DNA of 64,000 nt, from the NCBI GenBank assembly GCA_019119635.1, contig DWWP01000058.1, positions 1 to 64,000 on the forward strand. The letters run 5' to 3'. Below the pieces are notes generated by a model. It was not told the DNA's origin. It did no database searches and worked only from the letters and a program-made list of their open reading frames with translations. How positions within the stretch are numbered: the stretch's first letter is position 1; each line of letters begins with the position of its first letter. Source of the DNA: Candidatus Dietzia intestinipullorum. Lineage in GTDB: Bacteria; Actinomycetota; Actinomycetes; Mycobacteriales; Mycobacteriaceae. The translations under genes and the position numbers were made by a program. Shown in pieces: positions 31,501-39,860 of this stretch.

Positions 31501-31786
31501 GCCGGCCACGAAGGCACCCGCCTCCGGAGCCGGGGCGACCAGCGGGGGTCGGCGCCCGCGTCGCCGCTCCACCCGACGGGAGGCCGGCGCGGCCGCCACC
31601 GCGACGCCGACGGCGACGGCGCCGCCGTCGGCCTCGGCGGACGCACCCGTCACGGACGTCCCGGCCGAGGCGCCGGCGCTGGCGGAGGCGCCGACGCCGG
31701 TGGTCGCCACGCCCCGGGCCCGGCCCGCGCGCAGGCGCGCGACACGGTCGACCGTCGCCCCCGAGGGGAGCGACGGCCAGGGGTGA
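28562..31786 (+). CDS. rne: Ribonuclease E/G family endoribonuclease
   Basis: RNase E of 1074 residues, the main mRNA- and rRNA-processing endonuclease. An N-terminal segment (about 5-60) resembles the IF2 N-terminal fold. A Lys/Ala/Pro tract (about 100-127) and Arg/Gly/Asp/Glu-rich disordered parts follow up to about 330. The catalytic core has an S1 domain (about 425-510), Mg-binding Asp699 (VVDVNTG) and Asp743 (IIDFIDM), and the zinc-link Cys801/Cys804 (CEHC). The C-terminal 230 residues are again disordered and basic. GTG at 28562 follows GAGGAG. Central placement of the core between disordered arms is typical for actinobacteria. Confidence 0.93.
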   Translation: MSDPNLTIDDLNALPEKMRAHAAAKAVGMTSKEFLAAMAGIGVEIKSAQSGVTRDVLLTWFNGRSEGDPAGQEPAPPAESATGETATAEETKPAATAPAKKAPAKKSSAKKTATKKTPAKKAASEKPPEMAERTPLPDIAIVTGEVGADEAGNRRRRSTATPGFSPLFLSPAEAAAEADSGKGAGNAPSSESARDESAADTRADGAPADNGDGEDPADTGEGGNRRRRRGRRGRGRGRGENGDGQNGDSGQDEAETDDHPDTGEGGRDSSDSGDEGGDASGGGNGSSETPSGSRRRRRRRRRGGGGSGSGSDDSRGGNDDPPQTEVHERDPKRRSGRGGQGSGTSSDEVQGITGSTRLEAKRQRRRDGREAGRRRQPILSESEFLARRESVDRVMVVREKARTEGHGLMTQVGVLEDKVLVEHFVTTESARSMVGNVYLGRVQNVLPSMEAAFVDIGRGRNGVLYAGEVNWEAAGLGGKARRIEQALKSGDMVLVQVTKDPIGQKGARLSTQVSLAGRFLVYVPDGNSTGISRKLPDTERRRLKAILKEVVPENSGVIIRTAAEGVSEEEIGRDVARLSAQWSEISEAAEKRKSSGSGAPVALYEEPDLLVKVVRDLFNEDFTKLVIEGGKSWDTVHEYVSRVAPEMLERLERHENPEVDVFTTHRVDEQLAKALDRKVWLPSGGSLVIDRTEAMTVVDVNTGKYTGSGGNLEETVTKNNLEAAEEIVRQLRLRDVGGMVIIDFIDMVLESNRDLVLRRLTEALGRDRTRHQVSEVTSLGLVQLTRKKLGTGLVEAFSTPCEHCQGRGLIVHADPVHTESHNDDEPGGRRGRRRGGKGGNGGNGQSDTPKQTPKKDGPAPTAHPAALAMGRHDESSGTQSDPAPSGSGKPDAGAAATTTASVESSGSGTRSRRRSSRRAAGEGAAQAKPTTEDVTAGTDDNAPATDEAAVAAEADSAVAAVETADTEAQAPSQPARPQQEPATKAPASGAGATSGGRRPRRRSTRREAGAAATATPTATAPPSASADAPVTDVPAEAPALAEAPTPVVATPRARPARRRATRSTVAPEGSDGQG

Positions 31787-32015
31787 GGGCCCGGCGGCAT
31801 GGCCGGTTTGACCTGCTGTGCCGCGGCGCCGTAACCTTGACAAGTCGCTCGTGACGGCGCTATGCCGTCGCGCGAGGAATCGCGGCCGGGACCACAGTGG
31901 CCTCCGGAACCGGCGATCCTGGCCGGTGAGAGCCGGCGAGCAAGCAGAGAACACCGCACATCCGGTGTGGTCACCACAGGTGCCCACACACCCGAGAAGC
32001 AAGGGGAAGCCCTCC
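31787..32015 (+). promoter_or_regulatory. rne-rplU intergenic region with two overlapping promoters
   Basis: P1 is TTGACC (31808-31813), 18-bp spacer, TAACCT (31832-31837). P2 is TTGACA (31837-31842), 18-bp spacer, TATGCC (31861-31866). The last base of the P1 -10 is the first base of the P2 -35, so the promoters exclude each other. Both would give a leader of about 150 nt before rplU. A ribosomal-protein L21 leader may lie here, but I could not prove a fold. Confidence 0.55.
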
Positions 32016-32321
32016 ATGTACGCGATCGTCAAGACCGGCGGCAAGCAGTACAAGGTCGCCGAAGGGGACCTTGTCAAGGTCGAGAAGATCGAGGGCGAGG
32101 CCGGCACCGCGGTGTCGCTGTCCCCGATCCTCGTGGTGGACGGCGCGTCCGTCACCTCCGAATCCGACGCCCTGTCCAAGGTCACGGTCTCCGGCGAGAT
32201 CGTCGACCAGACCAAGGGGCCCAAGATCCGGATCCACAAGTTCAAGAACAAGACCGGCTACCACAAGCGGCAGGGCCACCGTCAGCCGCTGACGGTCGTC
32301 AAGATCACCGGCATCAAGTAA
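32016..32321 (+). CDS. rplU: 50S ribosomal protein L21
   Basis: Ribosomal protein of 101 residues in the large subunit, contacting 23S rRNA. The sequence [18 protein letters not shown] at the N terminus and [20 protein letters not shown] near the C terminus are diagnostic. ATG at 32016 follows AAGGGGAAG. It is followed after 69 bp by rpmA on the same strand, the universal rplU-rpmA pair. Confidence 0.98.
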   Translation: MYAIVKTGGKQYKVAEGDLVKVEKIEGEAGTAVSLSPILVVDGASVTSESDALSKVTVSGEIVDQTKGPKIRIHKFKNKTGYHKRQGHRQPLTVVKITGIK

Positions 32322-32390
32322 TCCACTCCCGGCCTCCACGGCCACCAGTTCAGCGCCCGCGGGCGTCATCCCTGAAGGAGGGACTCGGAC

Positions 32391-32654
32391 ATGGCAAGTA
32401 AGAAGGGCGCGTCCAGCACCCGTAACGGTCGCGATTCCAACGCCCAGCGTCTCGGCGTCAAGCGGTTCGGTGGCCAGGAGGTCAACGCCGGCGAGATCCT
32501 GGTCCGCCAGCGCGGCACCCGGTTCCACCCGGGCGTCGGCGTGGGGCGTGGCGGCGACGACACGCTGTTCGCCCTCTCCGCCGGTGCGGTCGAGTTCGGC
32601 ACCAAGCGTGGCCGCAAGACCGTGAACATCGTTCCGGCCGGCGCCGAGGCCTGA
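32391..32654 (+). CDS. rpmA: 50S ribosomal protein L27
   Basis: Ribosomal protein of 87 residues whose N-terminal tail reaches the peptidyl-transferase centre. The start is [20 protein letters not shown], without the cleavable leader found in Firmicutes. The family motif [15 protein letters not shown] is present. GAAGGAGG lies 13 nt before the ATG. It is followed by a strong terminator hairpin before obgE. Confidence 0.98.
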   Translation: MASKKGASSTRNGRDSNAQRLGVKRFGGQEVNAGEILVRQRGTRFHPGVGVGRGGDDTLFALSAGAVEFGTKRGRKTVNIVPAGAEA

Positions 32655-32689
32655 CCCGGTAGCCACCCAGGAACGCAACGCGGGTCGCC

Positions 32690-32736
32690 CTCGGGGGCCG
32701 GGCGGGGTCTGCATGACCTCACGCCCGGCCCCCGAG
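32690..32736 (+). terminator. 15-bp terminator hairpin after rpmA
   Basis: Positions 32690-32704 are the exact reverse complement of 32722-32736, with a 17-nt loop, followed by AGCATTTGAG. It separates rplU-rpmA from obgE-proB. Confidence 0.8.
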
Positions 32737-32817
32737 AGCATTTGAGCGGTCACCGCGCAGCACCGCACCGCATCCCGCGCACGCACCACGTCACGACCAG
32801 CAGGAGGAGCCCACACC

Positions 32818-34278
32818 ATGTCGAGGTTCGTCGACCGCGTTGTCCTCCACCTCGCTGCCGGGGACGGTGGGCACGGCTGCACGTCCGTGCACCGCGAGAA
32901 GTTCAAGCCGCTCGGCGGGCCCGACGGGGGGAACGGCGGGACCGGCGGCGACGTCGTCCTGGTGGTGGACCCCCAGGTACACACCCTGCTCGACTTCCAC
33001 TTCCGCCCTCATGCGCGGGCCACCAAGGGGCAGGCCGGGATGGGCGGCAACCGCAACGGCGGCAGGGGCGACGACCTGGTGTTGTCGGTCCCCCCGGGGA
33101 CCGTGGTCCTGGACTCCGACGGCGAGATGGTCGCCGACCTCGTCGGTGCGGGCACGCGCTTCGTGGCCGCCGCGGGCGGCAAGGGTGGCCTCGGCAACGC
33201 CGCGCTGGCGTCCCGGGCGCGCAAGGCCCCCGGATTCTCCCTCCTCGGCGAGCCGGGCGAGGTCAAGGATCTCACGCTCGAGCTCAAGTCGATGGCCGAC
33301 GTCGGGCTGGTCGGCTTCCCGTCCGCGGGCAAATCCTCGCTCGTGTCGGTGCTGTCGGCGGCCAAGCCCAAGATCGCCGACTACCCGTTCACCACACTCG
33401 CCCCCAACCTCGGGGTCGTCTCGGTGGGCGAGGACACCTTCACCATCGCCGACGTGCCGGGCCTCATCCCCGGTGCCGGCGAGGGCCGCGGACTCGGGCT
33501 GGACTTCCTGCGCCACATCGAGCGCACCGCGGTTCTGGTCCACGTGGTGGACTGCGCGGCCCTCGAGTCCGACCGGGACCCCATCTCGGACGTCGACGCG
33601 TTGGAGGCCGAGCTCGCCTCGTACCGGTCCGAGCTGACGGACGCGGGTATCGGCGACCTGGCCGACCGGCCGCGCGTGGTGGTGCTCAACAAGATCGACG
33701 TCCCCGATGCCGCCGAGATGGCGGAGATGGTCACCGAGCACTTCCGGGACAGGGGATGGCCGGTGTTCCCCATCTCCGCTGTCGCGCACAAGGGGCTCGA
33801 CGAGCTGCGGTACGCGCTGTACGAGCAGGTCGAGGCCTACCGCAGGGCGAATCCGCCGGCTGCTGCCGAGCGGATCGTGTTGCGCCCGCGGGCCGTCGAC
33901 GCCGAGGACTTCCGCATCCACCGGGACCCGGCCACGCCGGGCGGTTTTGTGGTCACCGGGACCAAGCCCGAGCGGTGGATCCGGCAGACGGACTTCGAGA
34001 ACGACGAGGCCGTGGGCTTCCTGGGCGACAGGTTGTCCCGCCTCGGCGTGGAGGACGCGCTCCTCTCCGCCGGCGCCGAGGAGGGCTGTTCGGTGACGAT
34101 CGGCGACGTCTCCTTTGACTGGGAGCCGCAGACCCCGGCCGGCGTGGACCTCATGCGGACGGGCCGGGGCACGGACATCCGCCTCGAGTCCGACGAGCGG
34201 GTGGGGGCTGCCGAGCGCAAGTACCGCAAGCGGGTGCGTCGAGGCCTGATCGATCCGGACGAGGAGATCCCGGAGTGA
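32818..34278 (+). CDS. obgE: Obg-family GTPase
   Basis: Ribosome-associated GTPase of 486 residues involved in 50S assembly and stress signalling. Residues 1-158 form the glycine-rich Obg fold. The G domain (about 159-335) has G1 [10 protein letters not shown]3 DVPGLIPGA and G4 NKID. A C-terminal OCT domain (about 355-435) and a short charged tail ending [13 protein letters not shown] follow. ATG at 32818 follows CAGGAGGAG. Its stop overlaps proB by GTGA, so the two are coupled. Confidence 0.97.
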   Translation: MSRFVDRVVLHLAAGDGGHGCTSVHREKFKPLGGPDGGNGGTGGDVVLVVDPQVHTLLDFHFRPHARATKGQAGMGGNRNGGRGDDLVLSVPPGTVVLDSDGEMVADLVGAGTRFVAAAGGKGGLGNAALASRARKAPGFSLLGEPGEVKDLTLELKSMADVGLVGFPSAGKSSLVSVLSAAKPKIADYPFTTLAPNLGVVSVGEDTFTIADVPGLIPGAGEGRGLGLDFLRHIERTAVLVHVVDCAALESDRDPISDVDALEAELASYRSELTDAGIGDLADRPRVVVLNKIDVPDAAEMAEMVTEHFRDRGWPVFPISAVAHKGLDELRYALYEQVEAYRRANPPAAAERIVLRPRAVDAEDFRIHRDPATPGGFVVTGTKPERWIRQTDFENDEAVGFLGDRLSRLGVEDALLSAGAEEGCSVTIGDVSFDWEPQTPAGVDLMRTGRGTDIRLESDERVGAAERKYRKRVRRGLIDPDEEIPE

Positions 34279-35390
34279 CCTCCGAGGGCGAGCTGCGGCA
34301 GCGCATCGGTTCCGCCCGGCGCGTGGTGGTCAAGATCGGCTCGTCCGCGATCACCAGCTTCGGCGGCGGGATCCGGCGCGCGCAGCTCGACGGGCTCGCG
34401 GATGTGTGCCAGGCACGCATGGCCGCGGGCTCCGACGTGTTCGTCGTCTCCTCGGGGGCGATCAGCGCCGGGATGGCGCCGCTGGGCATGAACACCCGCC
34501 CGGGCACGCTGGCCGCCAAGCAGGCCGCCGCCAGCGTGGGGCAGCTCGAGCTCGCCCGCGCCTGGGGTGACTCGTTCGCCCGATACGAGCGCGTGGTGGG
34601 TCAGGTCCTGCTCACGGCCGCGGACATCGGCCGTCGGGAGAGCGCGGCCAACGCCCAGCGCACTCTCGACCGGCTGCGCACGCTCCACGCGGTGCCGGTC
34701 ATCAACGAGAACGACACCGTGGCCACCAACGAGATCCGGTTCGGTGACAACGACCGGCTGGCCGCGCTCGTGGCCCACCTCATCAGCGCCGACGCGTTGA
34801 TCCTGCTGTCGGACGTGGATGCTCTCTACGACTCGGACCCGCGCCGGGGCGACGCCACCGCGGTGTCGATGGTCGGCGACCCCTCGGACCTGGACGGCGT
34901 GGTGGCCGGCGCGGGCGGCCCGCTGGGCACCGGTGGGATGGGCTCCAAGCTGGCGGCGGCGCGGTTGGCCGCGGACGCCGGGGTGCCTGTGCTGTTGACC
35001 TCCGCCGAGAGGGCCGCCGACGCATTGGCCGCTCGCCCGGGAGTGGGGACGGTGTTCGCCCCCCGCCCCGAGCGGATGACGGCCCGTCGCTTCTGGGTCC
35101 GGCACGCCGCGGACTCGCGGGGCGGCGTGGTCCTCGATGACGGAGCGGTCCGGGCGGTCACCGGTGCGCGTCGGTCCCTGCTGCTGGCCGGGGTGACCGG
35201 GATCGAGGGCATGTTCCACTTCGGGGACGTGGTGGAACTGCGGGACCCGGCGGGGGCGGTCGTGGGCCGCGGGATCGCCCAGTACGACTCGCTCGAGGTC
35301 CGCACCCGCCTCGCCGAGCGCGCGGCCGGGGGCGAGCAGCACGGGCAGGGCCGCCCGCTCGTGCACGCGGACGACCTGGTCGCCGTCTGA
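34275..35390 (+). CDS. proB: Glutamate 5-kinase
   Basis: First enzyme of proline synthesis, 371 residues. The amino-acid-kinase domain begins with [11 protein letters not shown] (residues 17-27) and includes [30 protein letters not shown] and [16 protein letters not shown]-terminal PUA domain (about 285-355, [14 protein letters not shown]) follows. Its GTG overlaps the obgE stop. In this genome proB is separated from proA by a 7-kb accessory block on which both strands are used. Confidence 0.96.
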   Translation: MTSEGELRQRIGSARRVVVKIGSSAITSFGGGIRRAQLDGLADVCQARMAAGSDVFVVSSGAISAGMAPLGMNTRPGTLAAKQAAASVGQLELARAWGDSFARYERVVGQVLLTAADIGRRESAANAQRTLDRLRTLHAVPVINENDTVATNEIRFGDNDRLAALVAHLISADALILLSDVDALYDSDPRRGDATAVSMVGDPSDLDGVVAGAGGPLGTGGMGSKLAAARLAADAGVPVLLTSAERAADALAARPGVGTVFAPRPERMTARRFWVRHAADSRGGVVLDDGAVRAVTGARRSLLLAGVTGIEGMFHFGDVVELRDPAGAVVGRGIAQYDSLEVRTRLAERAAGGEQHGQGRPLVHADDLVAV

Positions 35391-35406
35391 GGACGGACGA
35401 CCTCCG

Positions 35407-35425
35407 CCGGACCGCCCGCGTCCGG
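35407..35425. terminator. Short hairpin between proB and the carbonic anhydrase gene
   Basis: CCGGAC (35407-35412) pairs with GTCCGG (35420-35425) in the 67-bp gap between convergent genes. The stem is only 6 bp, so it is a weak terminator candidate. Confidence 0.4.
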
Positions 35426-35457
35426 CCCGTGGCCTTGCTGCCGGCGCGCGGCTCCGG

Positions 35458-36081
35458 TCAGTGCGCGGTGATCCGCCCCTCGGTGTGCACCGGGGTCACC
35501 GTGCCCTCGGCGAGGTTGTAGAGCCCGCCGACGATCGCGGTCCGCCCCTCGTGGATGGCCCGGTTGACGGCTGCGGATTTCTCCCGGATGGCGGTGGCGG
35601 CCTGCCGGACGTTCTCGATGACGATGTCCTCGTACCCGGCCTCGGGGTCCCGGCGGGCCTCGAACACCGCCGGGGCGATGCGCTCGACCACGTCGCGCAG
35701 GTATCCGGAGGGGGTCGAGTGCGAGTCGACCGCGTTGATGGCCGCGCCCACGGCTCCGCACGAGGTGTGGCCGAGCAACAGCGTGAGCGGGATCGAGAGC
35801 ACGTCGACGCCGAACTCGATCGACCCGAGCACCGACGGGTCGACGATGTGGCCGGCGTTGCGGATCACGAAGAGGTCGCCGAGGCCCTGGTCAAAGACGA
35901 CCTCGGCGGGGACACGCGAGTCCGAGCAGCCGAACACCTGGGCGAACGGGTTCTGGTGGCCGGCGAGCTCGGCGCGACGGTCGGGGTCCTGGTGCTCGTG
36001 TCGGCTCTGGCCGGCCACGTAGCGGTGGTTGCCGTCGAGGAGCCGGGTCAGTGCGGAATCGGGGGTCGTCGGGGTGTCCAT
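35458..36081 (-). CDS. Beta-class carbonic anhydrase
   Basis: Zinc enzyme of 207 residues interconverting CO2 and bicarbonate. Predicted zinc ligands are Cys52, His105 and Cys108, with the Asp54-x-Arg56 dyad (GCSDSR) and the HTSCGAV motif. The VRNAGxxV-type segment appears as FVIRNAGHIVDP. ATG at 36081 is taken as the start because the family homology begins about ten residues later; AGGAG lies 12 nt upstream. It follows the sirtuin gene on the same strand with a short gap. Confidence 0.93.
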   Translation of the reverse strand: MDTPTTPDSALTRLLDGNHRYVAGQSRHEHQDPDRRAELAGHQNPFAQVFGCSDSRVPAEVVFDQGLGDLFVIRNAGHIVDPSVLGSIEFGVDVLSIPLTLLLGHTSCGAVGAAINAVDSHSTPSGYLRDVVERIAPAVFEARRDPEAGYEDIVIENVRQAATAIREKSAAVNRAIHEGRTAIVGGLYNLAEGTVTPVHTEGRITAH

Positions 36082-36118
36082 GCCCACTATTGTGCTCCTG
36101 CCCCGAGTGTCGGCTCGG

Positions 36119-37000
36119 TCAGAGGCCCGCGTCGACCAGGGTGAGTGCCTGGACGCAGTCTCCGTCCAGGGTGAGAGCGGCCTCCGGGTGCGCGCGGGTC
36201 CTGCCACGGTTGACCACGGCCACCGGCGTCCCGGATGTCACCGCCCGCCGCACGAACCGGTACCCGGACCGGACGGTGAGGGACGACCCCACGACGACGA
36301 CGAGGTCGGCGGCGTCCACGAGCGCGTGCGCCTCGGCGACGCGCGCGGCCGGGACGTTCTCGCCGAAGTAGACGATGTCCGGCTTGAGCACGCCGCCGCA
36401 GCCGGGGCAGTCGGCGACGCGGAACGCGGAGGTGTCGGAGAGCAGCGCGTCGGCGTCGGGGGCGACCTCGATCGCGCCGCGGGAGGCCGCGTGCTCGGCG
36501 AACCCGGGGTTGAGTCGCTCCAGGTCCTCGTGCAGGGTCCAGCGACTGCGTCGGGCGCCGCATTCCAGGCAGACCACCACCGCGTACGTGCCGTGGAGGT
36601 CGACGATCCGGGTGCTGCCGGCCTTGAGATGGAGGAGGTCGACGTTCTGGGTGATCACGCCGGTGACCAGGCCCCGCCGCTCCCAGTCGGCGATGAGCCG
36701 GTGTGCGCCGTTGGGGCGGGCGGCCTCCATGTGTCGCCACCCCAAGTGATTGCGTGCCCAGTAGTGGCGCCGGAAGTCGGCATCCCCCACGAACTGCTGG
36801 TAGGTCATCGGGGTGCGGGCGGGGGAGTCCGGGCCACGGTAGTCGGGGATGCCCGACGGGGTGGAGACGCCGGCACCGGTGAGGACCACGGTCCGGGCGC
36901 CCCGCATGAGTTCGGCGAGGGCACGGGCCCGGTCCCCGAGGTCGTCGTCCGGTGTGGTGCGCTCGGCCGGGGTCCAGGCGGTCTCCCTGATCCTCACCAC
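36119..37000 (-). CDS. NAD-dependent protein deacetylase, SIR2 family
   Basis: Sirtuin of 293 residues removing acyl groups from lysine with NAD+. Motifs: GAGVSTPSGIPDYRG (near 41-55), TQNVDLLH, catalytic His in DLHGT, zinc CLEC and CPGC pairs about 50 residues apart, then GSSLTVRSGY and VNRG. There is an insertion between the zinc pairs (an SRGAIEVAPDAD segment). Two adjacent GTG codons (37000 and 36997) can start it; GCGGAG lies before the first. It begins 2 nt after the stop of the metallo-beta-lactamase-fold gene, so the two are coupled. Substrates are unknown. Confidence 0.9.
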   Translation of the reverse strand: MVRIRETAWTPAERTTPDDDLGDRARALAELMRGARTVVLTGAGVSTPSGIPDYRGPDSPARTPMTYQQFVGDADFRRHYWARNHLGWRHMEAARPNGAHRLIADWERRGLVTGVITQNVDLLHLKAGSTRIVDLHGTYAVVVCLECGARRSRWTLHEDLERLNPGFAEHAASRGAIEVAPDADALLSDTSAFRVADCPGCGGVLKPDIVYFGENVPAARVAEAHALVDAADLVVVVGSSLTVRSGYRFVRRAVTSGTPVAVVNRGRTRAHPEAALTLDGDCVQALTLVDAGL

Positions 37001-37002
37001 GG

Positions 37003-37773
37003 TCAGCTCCGCAGACCGCCGGGCCCGGACGCGTCGTGCGCGCACACCACGTCGAGGTCTCCTCGGCGGCGTTCCGCCAGGGCGGCGAGTCGCGCGTGGG
37101 TGAGGGGGATGGCGGGGGATTCGAGGGCCATGATCTTCTCCATCGGCGGGACCCACCGGGGGATCCGGACCGCCGGATCGATCTGTCCGCGGTGGTAGAA
37201 GGCGTCGCCGGCGTGGAGGACGTCGGGGCCGTCGCCGCCGGGCACCAGGACGCCGGCGTGGCCGACGGTGTGTCCCGGCAGTTCGATCAACTTCATGCCC
37301 TCGAGTACCGCGTCCAGCGGGATCGCCCGGAAGCCCTCCCACCGCTCGTCGTCGTACTCGTACTCGACGAGCAGCGGGCCGTGCTCCCACTGGGCTCGCC
37401 GGTAGCGGCGACGTTCGATCCACCGCGGGATCCGGATCGACCAGGTGAGTGCGCCGGCGACGGTGTGCACGGTGGCGTCCGGGAAATCGGCCAGCCCGCC
37501 GATGTGGTCGAGGTCCAGGTGGGTGAGCACGATGTGTCGGACGTCGGCCGGGTCCAGTCCGAGGGCGTCGATGCGGCGCCGGGCCGTCTCGCCGGGATCG
37601 AGCGCCGGGCGCAGGAGGTGCCGCAGCGGACCCAGTCGTCGCGCCGGCTCGGCGATGTCCTGCAGTCCGATGCCGGTGTCCACCAGGATGAGACCGTCCG
37701 GGGACTCCACCAGCAGCACTCTCGTGGGGGAGACCCCCGCCATGGTTCCGCAGTTGAGCTGATGGATCCGCAT
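37003..37773 (-). CDS. Metallo-beta-lactamase-fold hydrolase
   Basis: Predicted di-metal hydrolase of 256 residues. The zinc motif is THLDLDHIGG (HxxxDH form), with a later HTVGHAGV and a GDAFYHRGQ segment carrying the third-shell ligands; the family includes lactonases and thioesterases. The start VRIHQLNCGTM-like opening is common in quorum-quenching-type lactonases (AHL lactonases), but the substrate is not shown. ATG at 37773 follows TACCGT by 7 nt and has no ribosome site, so it is predicted leaderless. It lies upstream of the sirtuin gene with a 2-nt gap. Confidence 0.85.
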   Translation of the reverse strand: MRIHQLNCGTMAGVSPTRVLLVESPDGLILVDTGIGLQDIAEPARRLGPLRHLLRPALDPGETARRRIDALGLDPADVRHIVLTHLDLDHIGGLADFPDATVHTVAGALTWSIRIPRWIERRRYRRAQWEHGPLLVEYEYDDERWEGFRAIPLDAVLEGMKLIELPGHTVGHAGVLVPGGDGPDVLHAGDAFYHRGQIDPAVRIPRWVPPMEKIMALESPAIPLTHARLAALAERRRGDLDVVCAHDASGPGGLRS

Positions 37774-37780
37774 GCCGATG

Positions 37781-37786
37781 ACGGTA
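37781..37786 (-). promoter_or_regulatory. -10 element of the metallo-beta-lactamase-fold gene
   Basis: On the minus strand TACCGT ends 7 nt before the ATG at 37773. It lies 56 bp from the opposing -10 of the FAD-dehydrogenase gene, so the two promoters are divergent and close. Confidence 0.45.
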
Positions 37787-37842
37787 CCGGGGGCGCGGCC
37801 CCCGACGTCGTCGGAGTGGCCTCCCGTGCGTAGCCGCTCCGG

Positions 37843-37848
37843 CATACT
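37843..37848 (+). promoter_or_regulatory. -10-like element of the FAD-dehydrogenase gene
   Basis: CATACT ends 6 nt before ATG 37855 and no ribosome site is present. The identical hexamer at the same distance precedes the methyltransferase at 42114, and CATACT also lies upstream of benA. Confidence 0.4.
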
Positions 37849-37854
37849 GGACTC

Positions 37855-39663
37855 ATGACCGACTCCGCCCGCGCTGCCGGCGACGCCCGACCAGTTCATC
37901 CCGACTACCCGTCGTACGCACCGCCGTCGACGTCGACCGCCGCCAACGCGGGACCGCTGCCGGCCCCCGAGCCGGGGTTCGTCCCCGACGTGATCGTGGT
38001 GGGGCACGGGCTCGCCGGCCTCGTCGCGACGTACGAGCTCGCCCGTGCCGGCAAGAAGGTCCTCGTGGTGGACCAGGAGAACGAGAAGAACCTGGGCGGT
38101 CAGGCGTACTGGTCCCTCGGTGGGCTGTTCCTGGTGGACACTCCCGAGCAGCGTCGGATCGGGATCAAGGACTCGCTGGAGTTGGCGTGGCGGGACTGGC
38201 TCGGGTCCGCCGACTTCGACCGGCCCGAGGACGCGTGGCCGCGGGAGTGGGCGCGCGCCTACGTGGAGTTCGCCGCGGGCGAGAAGCGGCGGTACCTGCA
38301 CGATCTCGGCCTGCGGATCATCCCGACGGTCGGCTGGGCCGAGCGCGGGGGCGGCGACGTCTCGGGCCACGGGAACTCGGTGCCGCGGTTCCACGTGACG
38401 TGGGGGACCGGCCCCGAGGTGGTCCGGGTATTCGAGGAGCCCGTCCGCGACGCCGCCCGCGAGGGCCGGGTGCGCTTTGCCACGCGGCACCGCGTGGACG
38501 AGGTCGTCGTCGAGGACGGCCGGGCAGTGGGGGTCCGGGGCGCGACCCTCGTCCCCTCAGACCTCGACAGGGGCGTGGCCTCGCCCCGCGAGGAGACCGG
38601 GACGTTCGAGTTCCGCGGCAAGGCCGTCCTGGTGTCCTCGGGCGGGATCGGCGGAAACCCGGAGCTCGTCCGGGAGTACTGGCCCGCGGACCGCATGGGC
38701 GAGGCTCCGGAGAACCTCATCCTGGGCGTGCCCGAGCACGTGGACGGGCGGATGCTCGAGATCTCCGGCTCCGCGGGGGCCAGTCTCATCAACCGCGACC
38801 GGATGTGGCACTACACGGAGGGCGTGACCAACTTCGCCCCCATCTGGCCGTCGCACGCGATCCGGATCATCCCCGGGCCCTCGACGCTGTGGCTCGATGC
38901 GAACGGCGACCGGATGCCGGTGCCGCTGTTCCCCGGCTTCCACACCACGGCCTCCATCGAGGCCATCCGGCGGACCGGCCACGATTACTCGTGGTTCATC
39001 CTCGACTCGGCGATCGCCGGCAAGGAGTTCCTTCTCTCCGGGTCCGAGCAGAACCCGGAGCTCACGGACAAGAGCATCAGGAAGTTCGCCTCCAAGGCGG
39101 GCAAGGGGCTGCCGCCGTCGATCGCCGAATTCGCGGAACAGGGCGTCGACTGGGTCGTGGCCGACACGCTCGAGGAGATGGTCGCGGGAATGAACGGGCT
39201 GCTCCGCGAGGGGGAGCCGGAGTTGGACGTCGAGCGGGTGCGCGAGTTCGTCCTGGCCATGGACGGGCAGATGAACAACCCCTTTGCCAAGGACGCGCAG
39301 GTCCAGGCGATCCACAACGCGCGCCGGGTGGTCACTGACAAGCTCACGCGCATGGCAAAGCCGCACCGCCTGCTAGAGGACTCCGGGGCGGGCGCGGGCT
39401 CGGCCGCCGGCTCCGGGGGGCCGCTCATCGCGGTCAAGGTCCATCTGATGACCCGCAAGACCCTCGGGGGCCTGGAGACCACGCTCGACTCGCAGTGCCT
39501 CGACGCCGACGGCGAGCCGTTCCCGGGCCTGTACGCGGCGGGCGAGGTCGCCGGCTTCGGAGGTGGCGGCGTCCACGGGTACAACTCGCTCGAGGGTACG
39601 TTCCTCGGCGGGTGCATCTTCTCGGGGATGAAGGCCGGCCGGGCGATGGCACGCGAGGTCTGA
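37855..39663 (+). CDS. FAD-binding dehydrogenase (fumarate reductase/3-ketosteroid dehydrogenase superfamily)
   Basis: Flavoprotein of 602 residues. The dinucleotide fold is VIVVGHGLAGLVATYELARAG near residues 44-64, followed by NLGGQAYWSLGGLFLVD. The C-terminal closing motif is GEVAGFGGGGVHGYNSLEGTFLGG. The long conserved stretch from QRRIGIKDSLELAWRDWLG to HGNSVPRFHVTWGTG matches a family I know as Rv0785-like putative FAD-binding dehydrogenases. The substrate is unknown; a steroid role is possible but not shown. About 35 residues at the N terminus are a Pro/Ala-rich extension. Stands alone, divergent from the metallo-beta-lactamase-fold gene. Confidence 0.85.
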   Translation: MTDSARAAGDARPVHPDYPSYAPPSTSTAANAGPLPAPEPGFVPDVIVVGHGLAGLVATYELARAGKKVLVVDQENEKNLGGQAYWSLGGLFLVDTPEQRRIGIKDSLELAWRDWLGSADFDRPEDAWPREWARAYVEFAAGEKRRYLHDLGLRIIPTVGWAERGGGDVSGHGNSVPRFHVTWGTGPEVVRVFEEPVRDAAREGRVRFATRHRVDEVVVEDGRAVGVRGATLVPSDLDRGVASPREETGTFEFRGKAVLVSSGGIGGNPELVREYWPADRMGEAPENLILGVPEHVDGRMLEISGSAGASLINRDRMWHYTEGVTNFAPIWPSHAIRIIPGPSTLWLDANGDRMPVPLFPGFHTTASIEAIRRTGHDYSWFILDSAIAGKEFLLSGSEQNPELTDKSIRKFASKAGKGLPPSIAEFAEQGVDWVVADTLEEMVAGMNGLLREGEPELDVERVREFVLAMDGQMNNPFAKDAQVQAIHNARRVVTDKLTRMAKPHRLLEDSGAGAGSAAGSGGPLIAVKVHLMTRKTLGGLETTLDSQCLDADGEPFPGLYAAGEVAGFGGGGVHGYNSLEGTFLGGCIFSGMKAGRAMAREV

Positions 39664-39677
39664 CCGCGTCGGCTCCG

Positions 39678-39749
39678 CGGCGGATCGCGTCCGGCTCCGC
39701 GTCGATACACGCCCGACGCTCCGGCGGATCGCGTCCGGCTCCGCGTCGA
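39678..39749. repeat. 28-bp perfect direct repeat, 44-bp period
   Basis: Positions 39678-39705 and 39722-39749 are identical. A degraded third copy (GCGTCGGCTCCGCG) lies just upstream at 39666-39679. The repeat unit contains GCGTCCGGCTCCGCG. It does not look like a coding duplication. Confidence 0.85.
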
Positions 39750-39789
39750 GTCGTTCCGTGCAGCGTTCCCGCAGGAGTTTCCTGGGACG

Positions 39790-39857
39790 CCGCTGACGGA
39801 GTGACTCCACGCGAACGGGGCATCCGAGGATGCCACGTGGAGAGCCTGCGTCAGCGG
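39790..39857. terminator. Nested three-tier hairpin between convergent genes
   Basis: CCGCTGACG (39790-39798) pairs with 39849-39857, CTCCACG (39805-39811) with 39836-39842, and GGCATC (39819-39824) with 39829-39834 around a CGAG loop. All three stems are perfect. It ends 3 nt before the recQ stop codon, so it may end transcription of both neighbours. Confidence 0.65.
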
Positions 39858-39860
39858 CCG

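Larger units (their letters stand above)
39664..39860. other. Gap between convergent FAD-dehydrogenase and recQ genes
   Basis: 197 bp without a gene. It holds a 28-bp direct repeat (39678-39705 and 39722-39749) and a three-tier nested hairpin (39790-39857), described separately. No promoter is expected because both neighbours end here. Confidence 0.6.

Noticed and set aside
28127..32251. Very long open frame on the minus strand opposite rne and rplU (over 1300 codons).
   Set aside because: It is a mirror of the high-GC third positions of rne and has no recognisable domain; its translation is Gly/Leu/Arg/Asp low-complexity. The plus-strand genes are certain.
39678..39749. CRISPR array for the 28-bp repeat with a spacer-like interval.
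   Set aside because: There are only two perfect copies, the interval between copies is 16 bp, and no cas genes are present.
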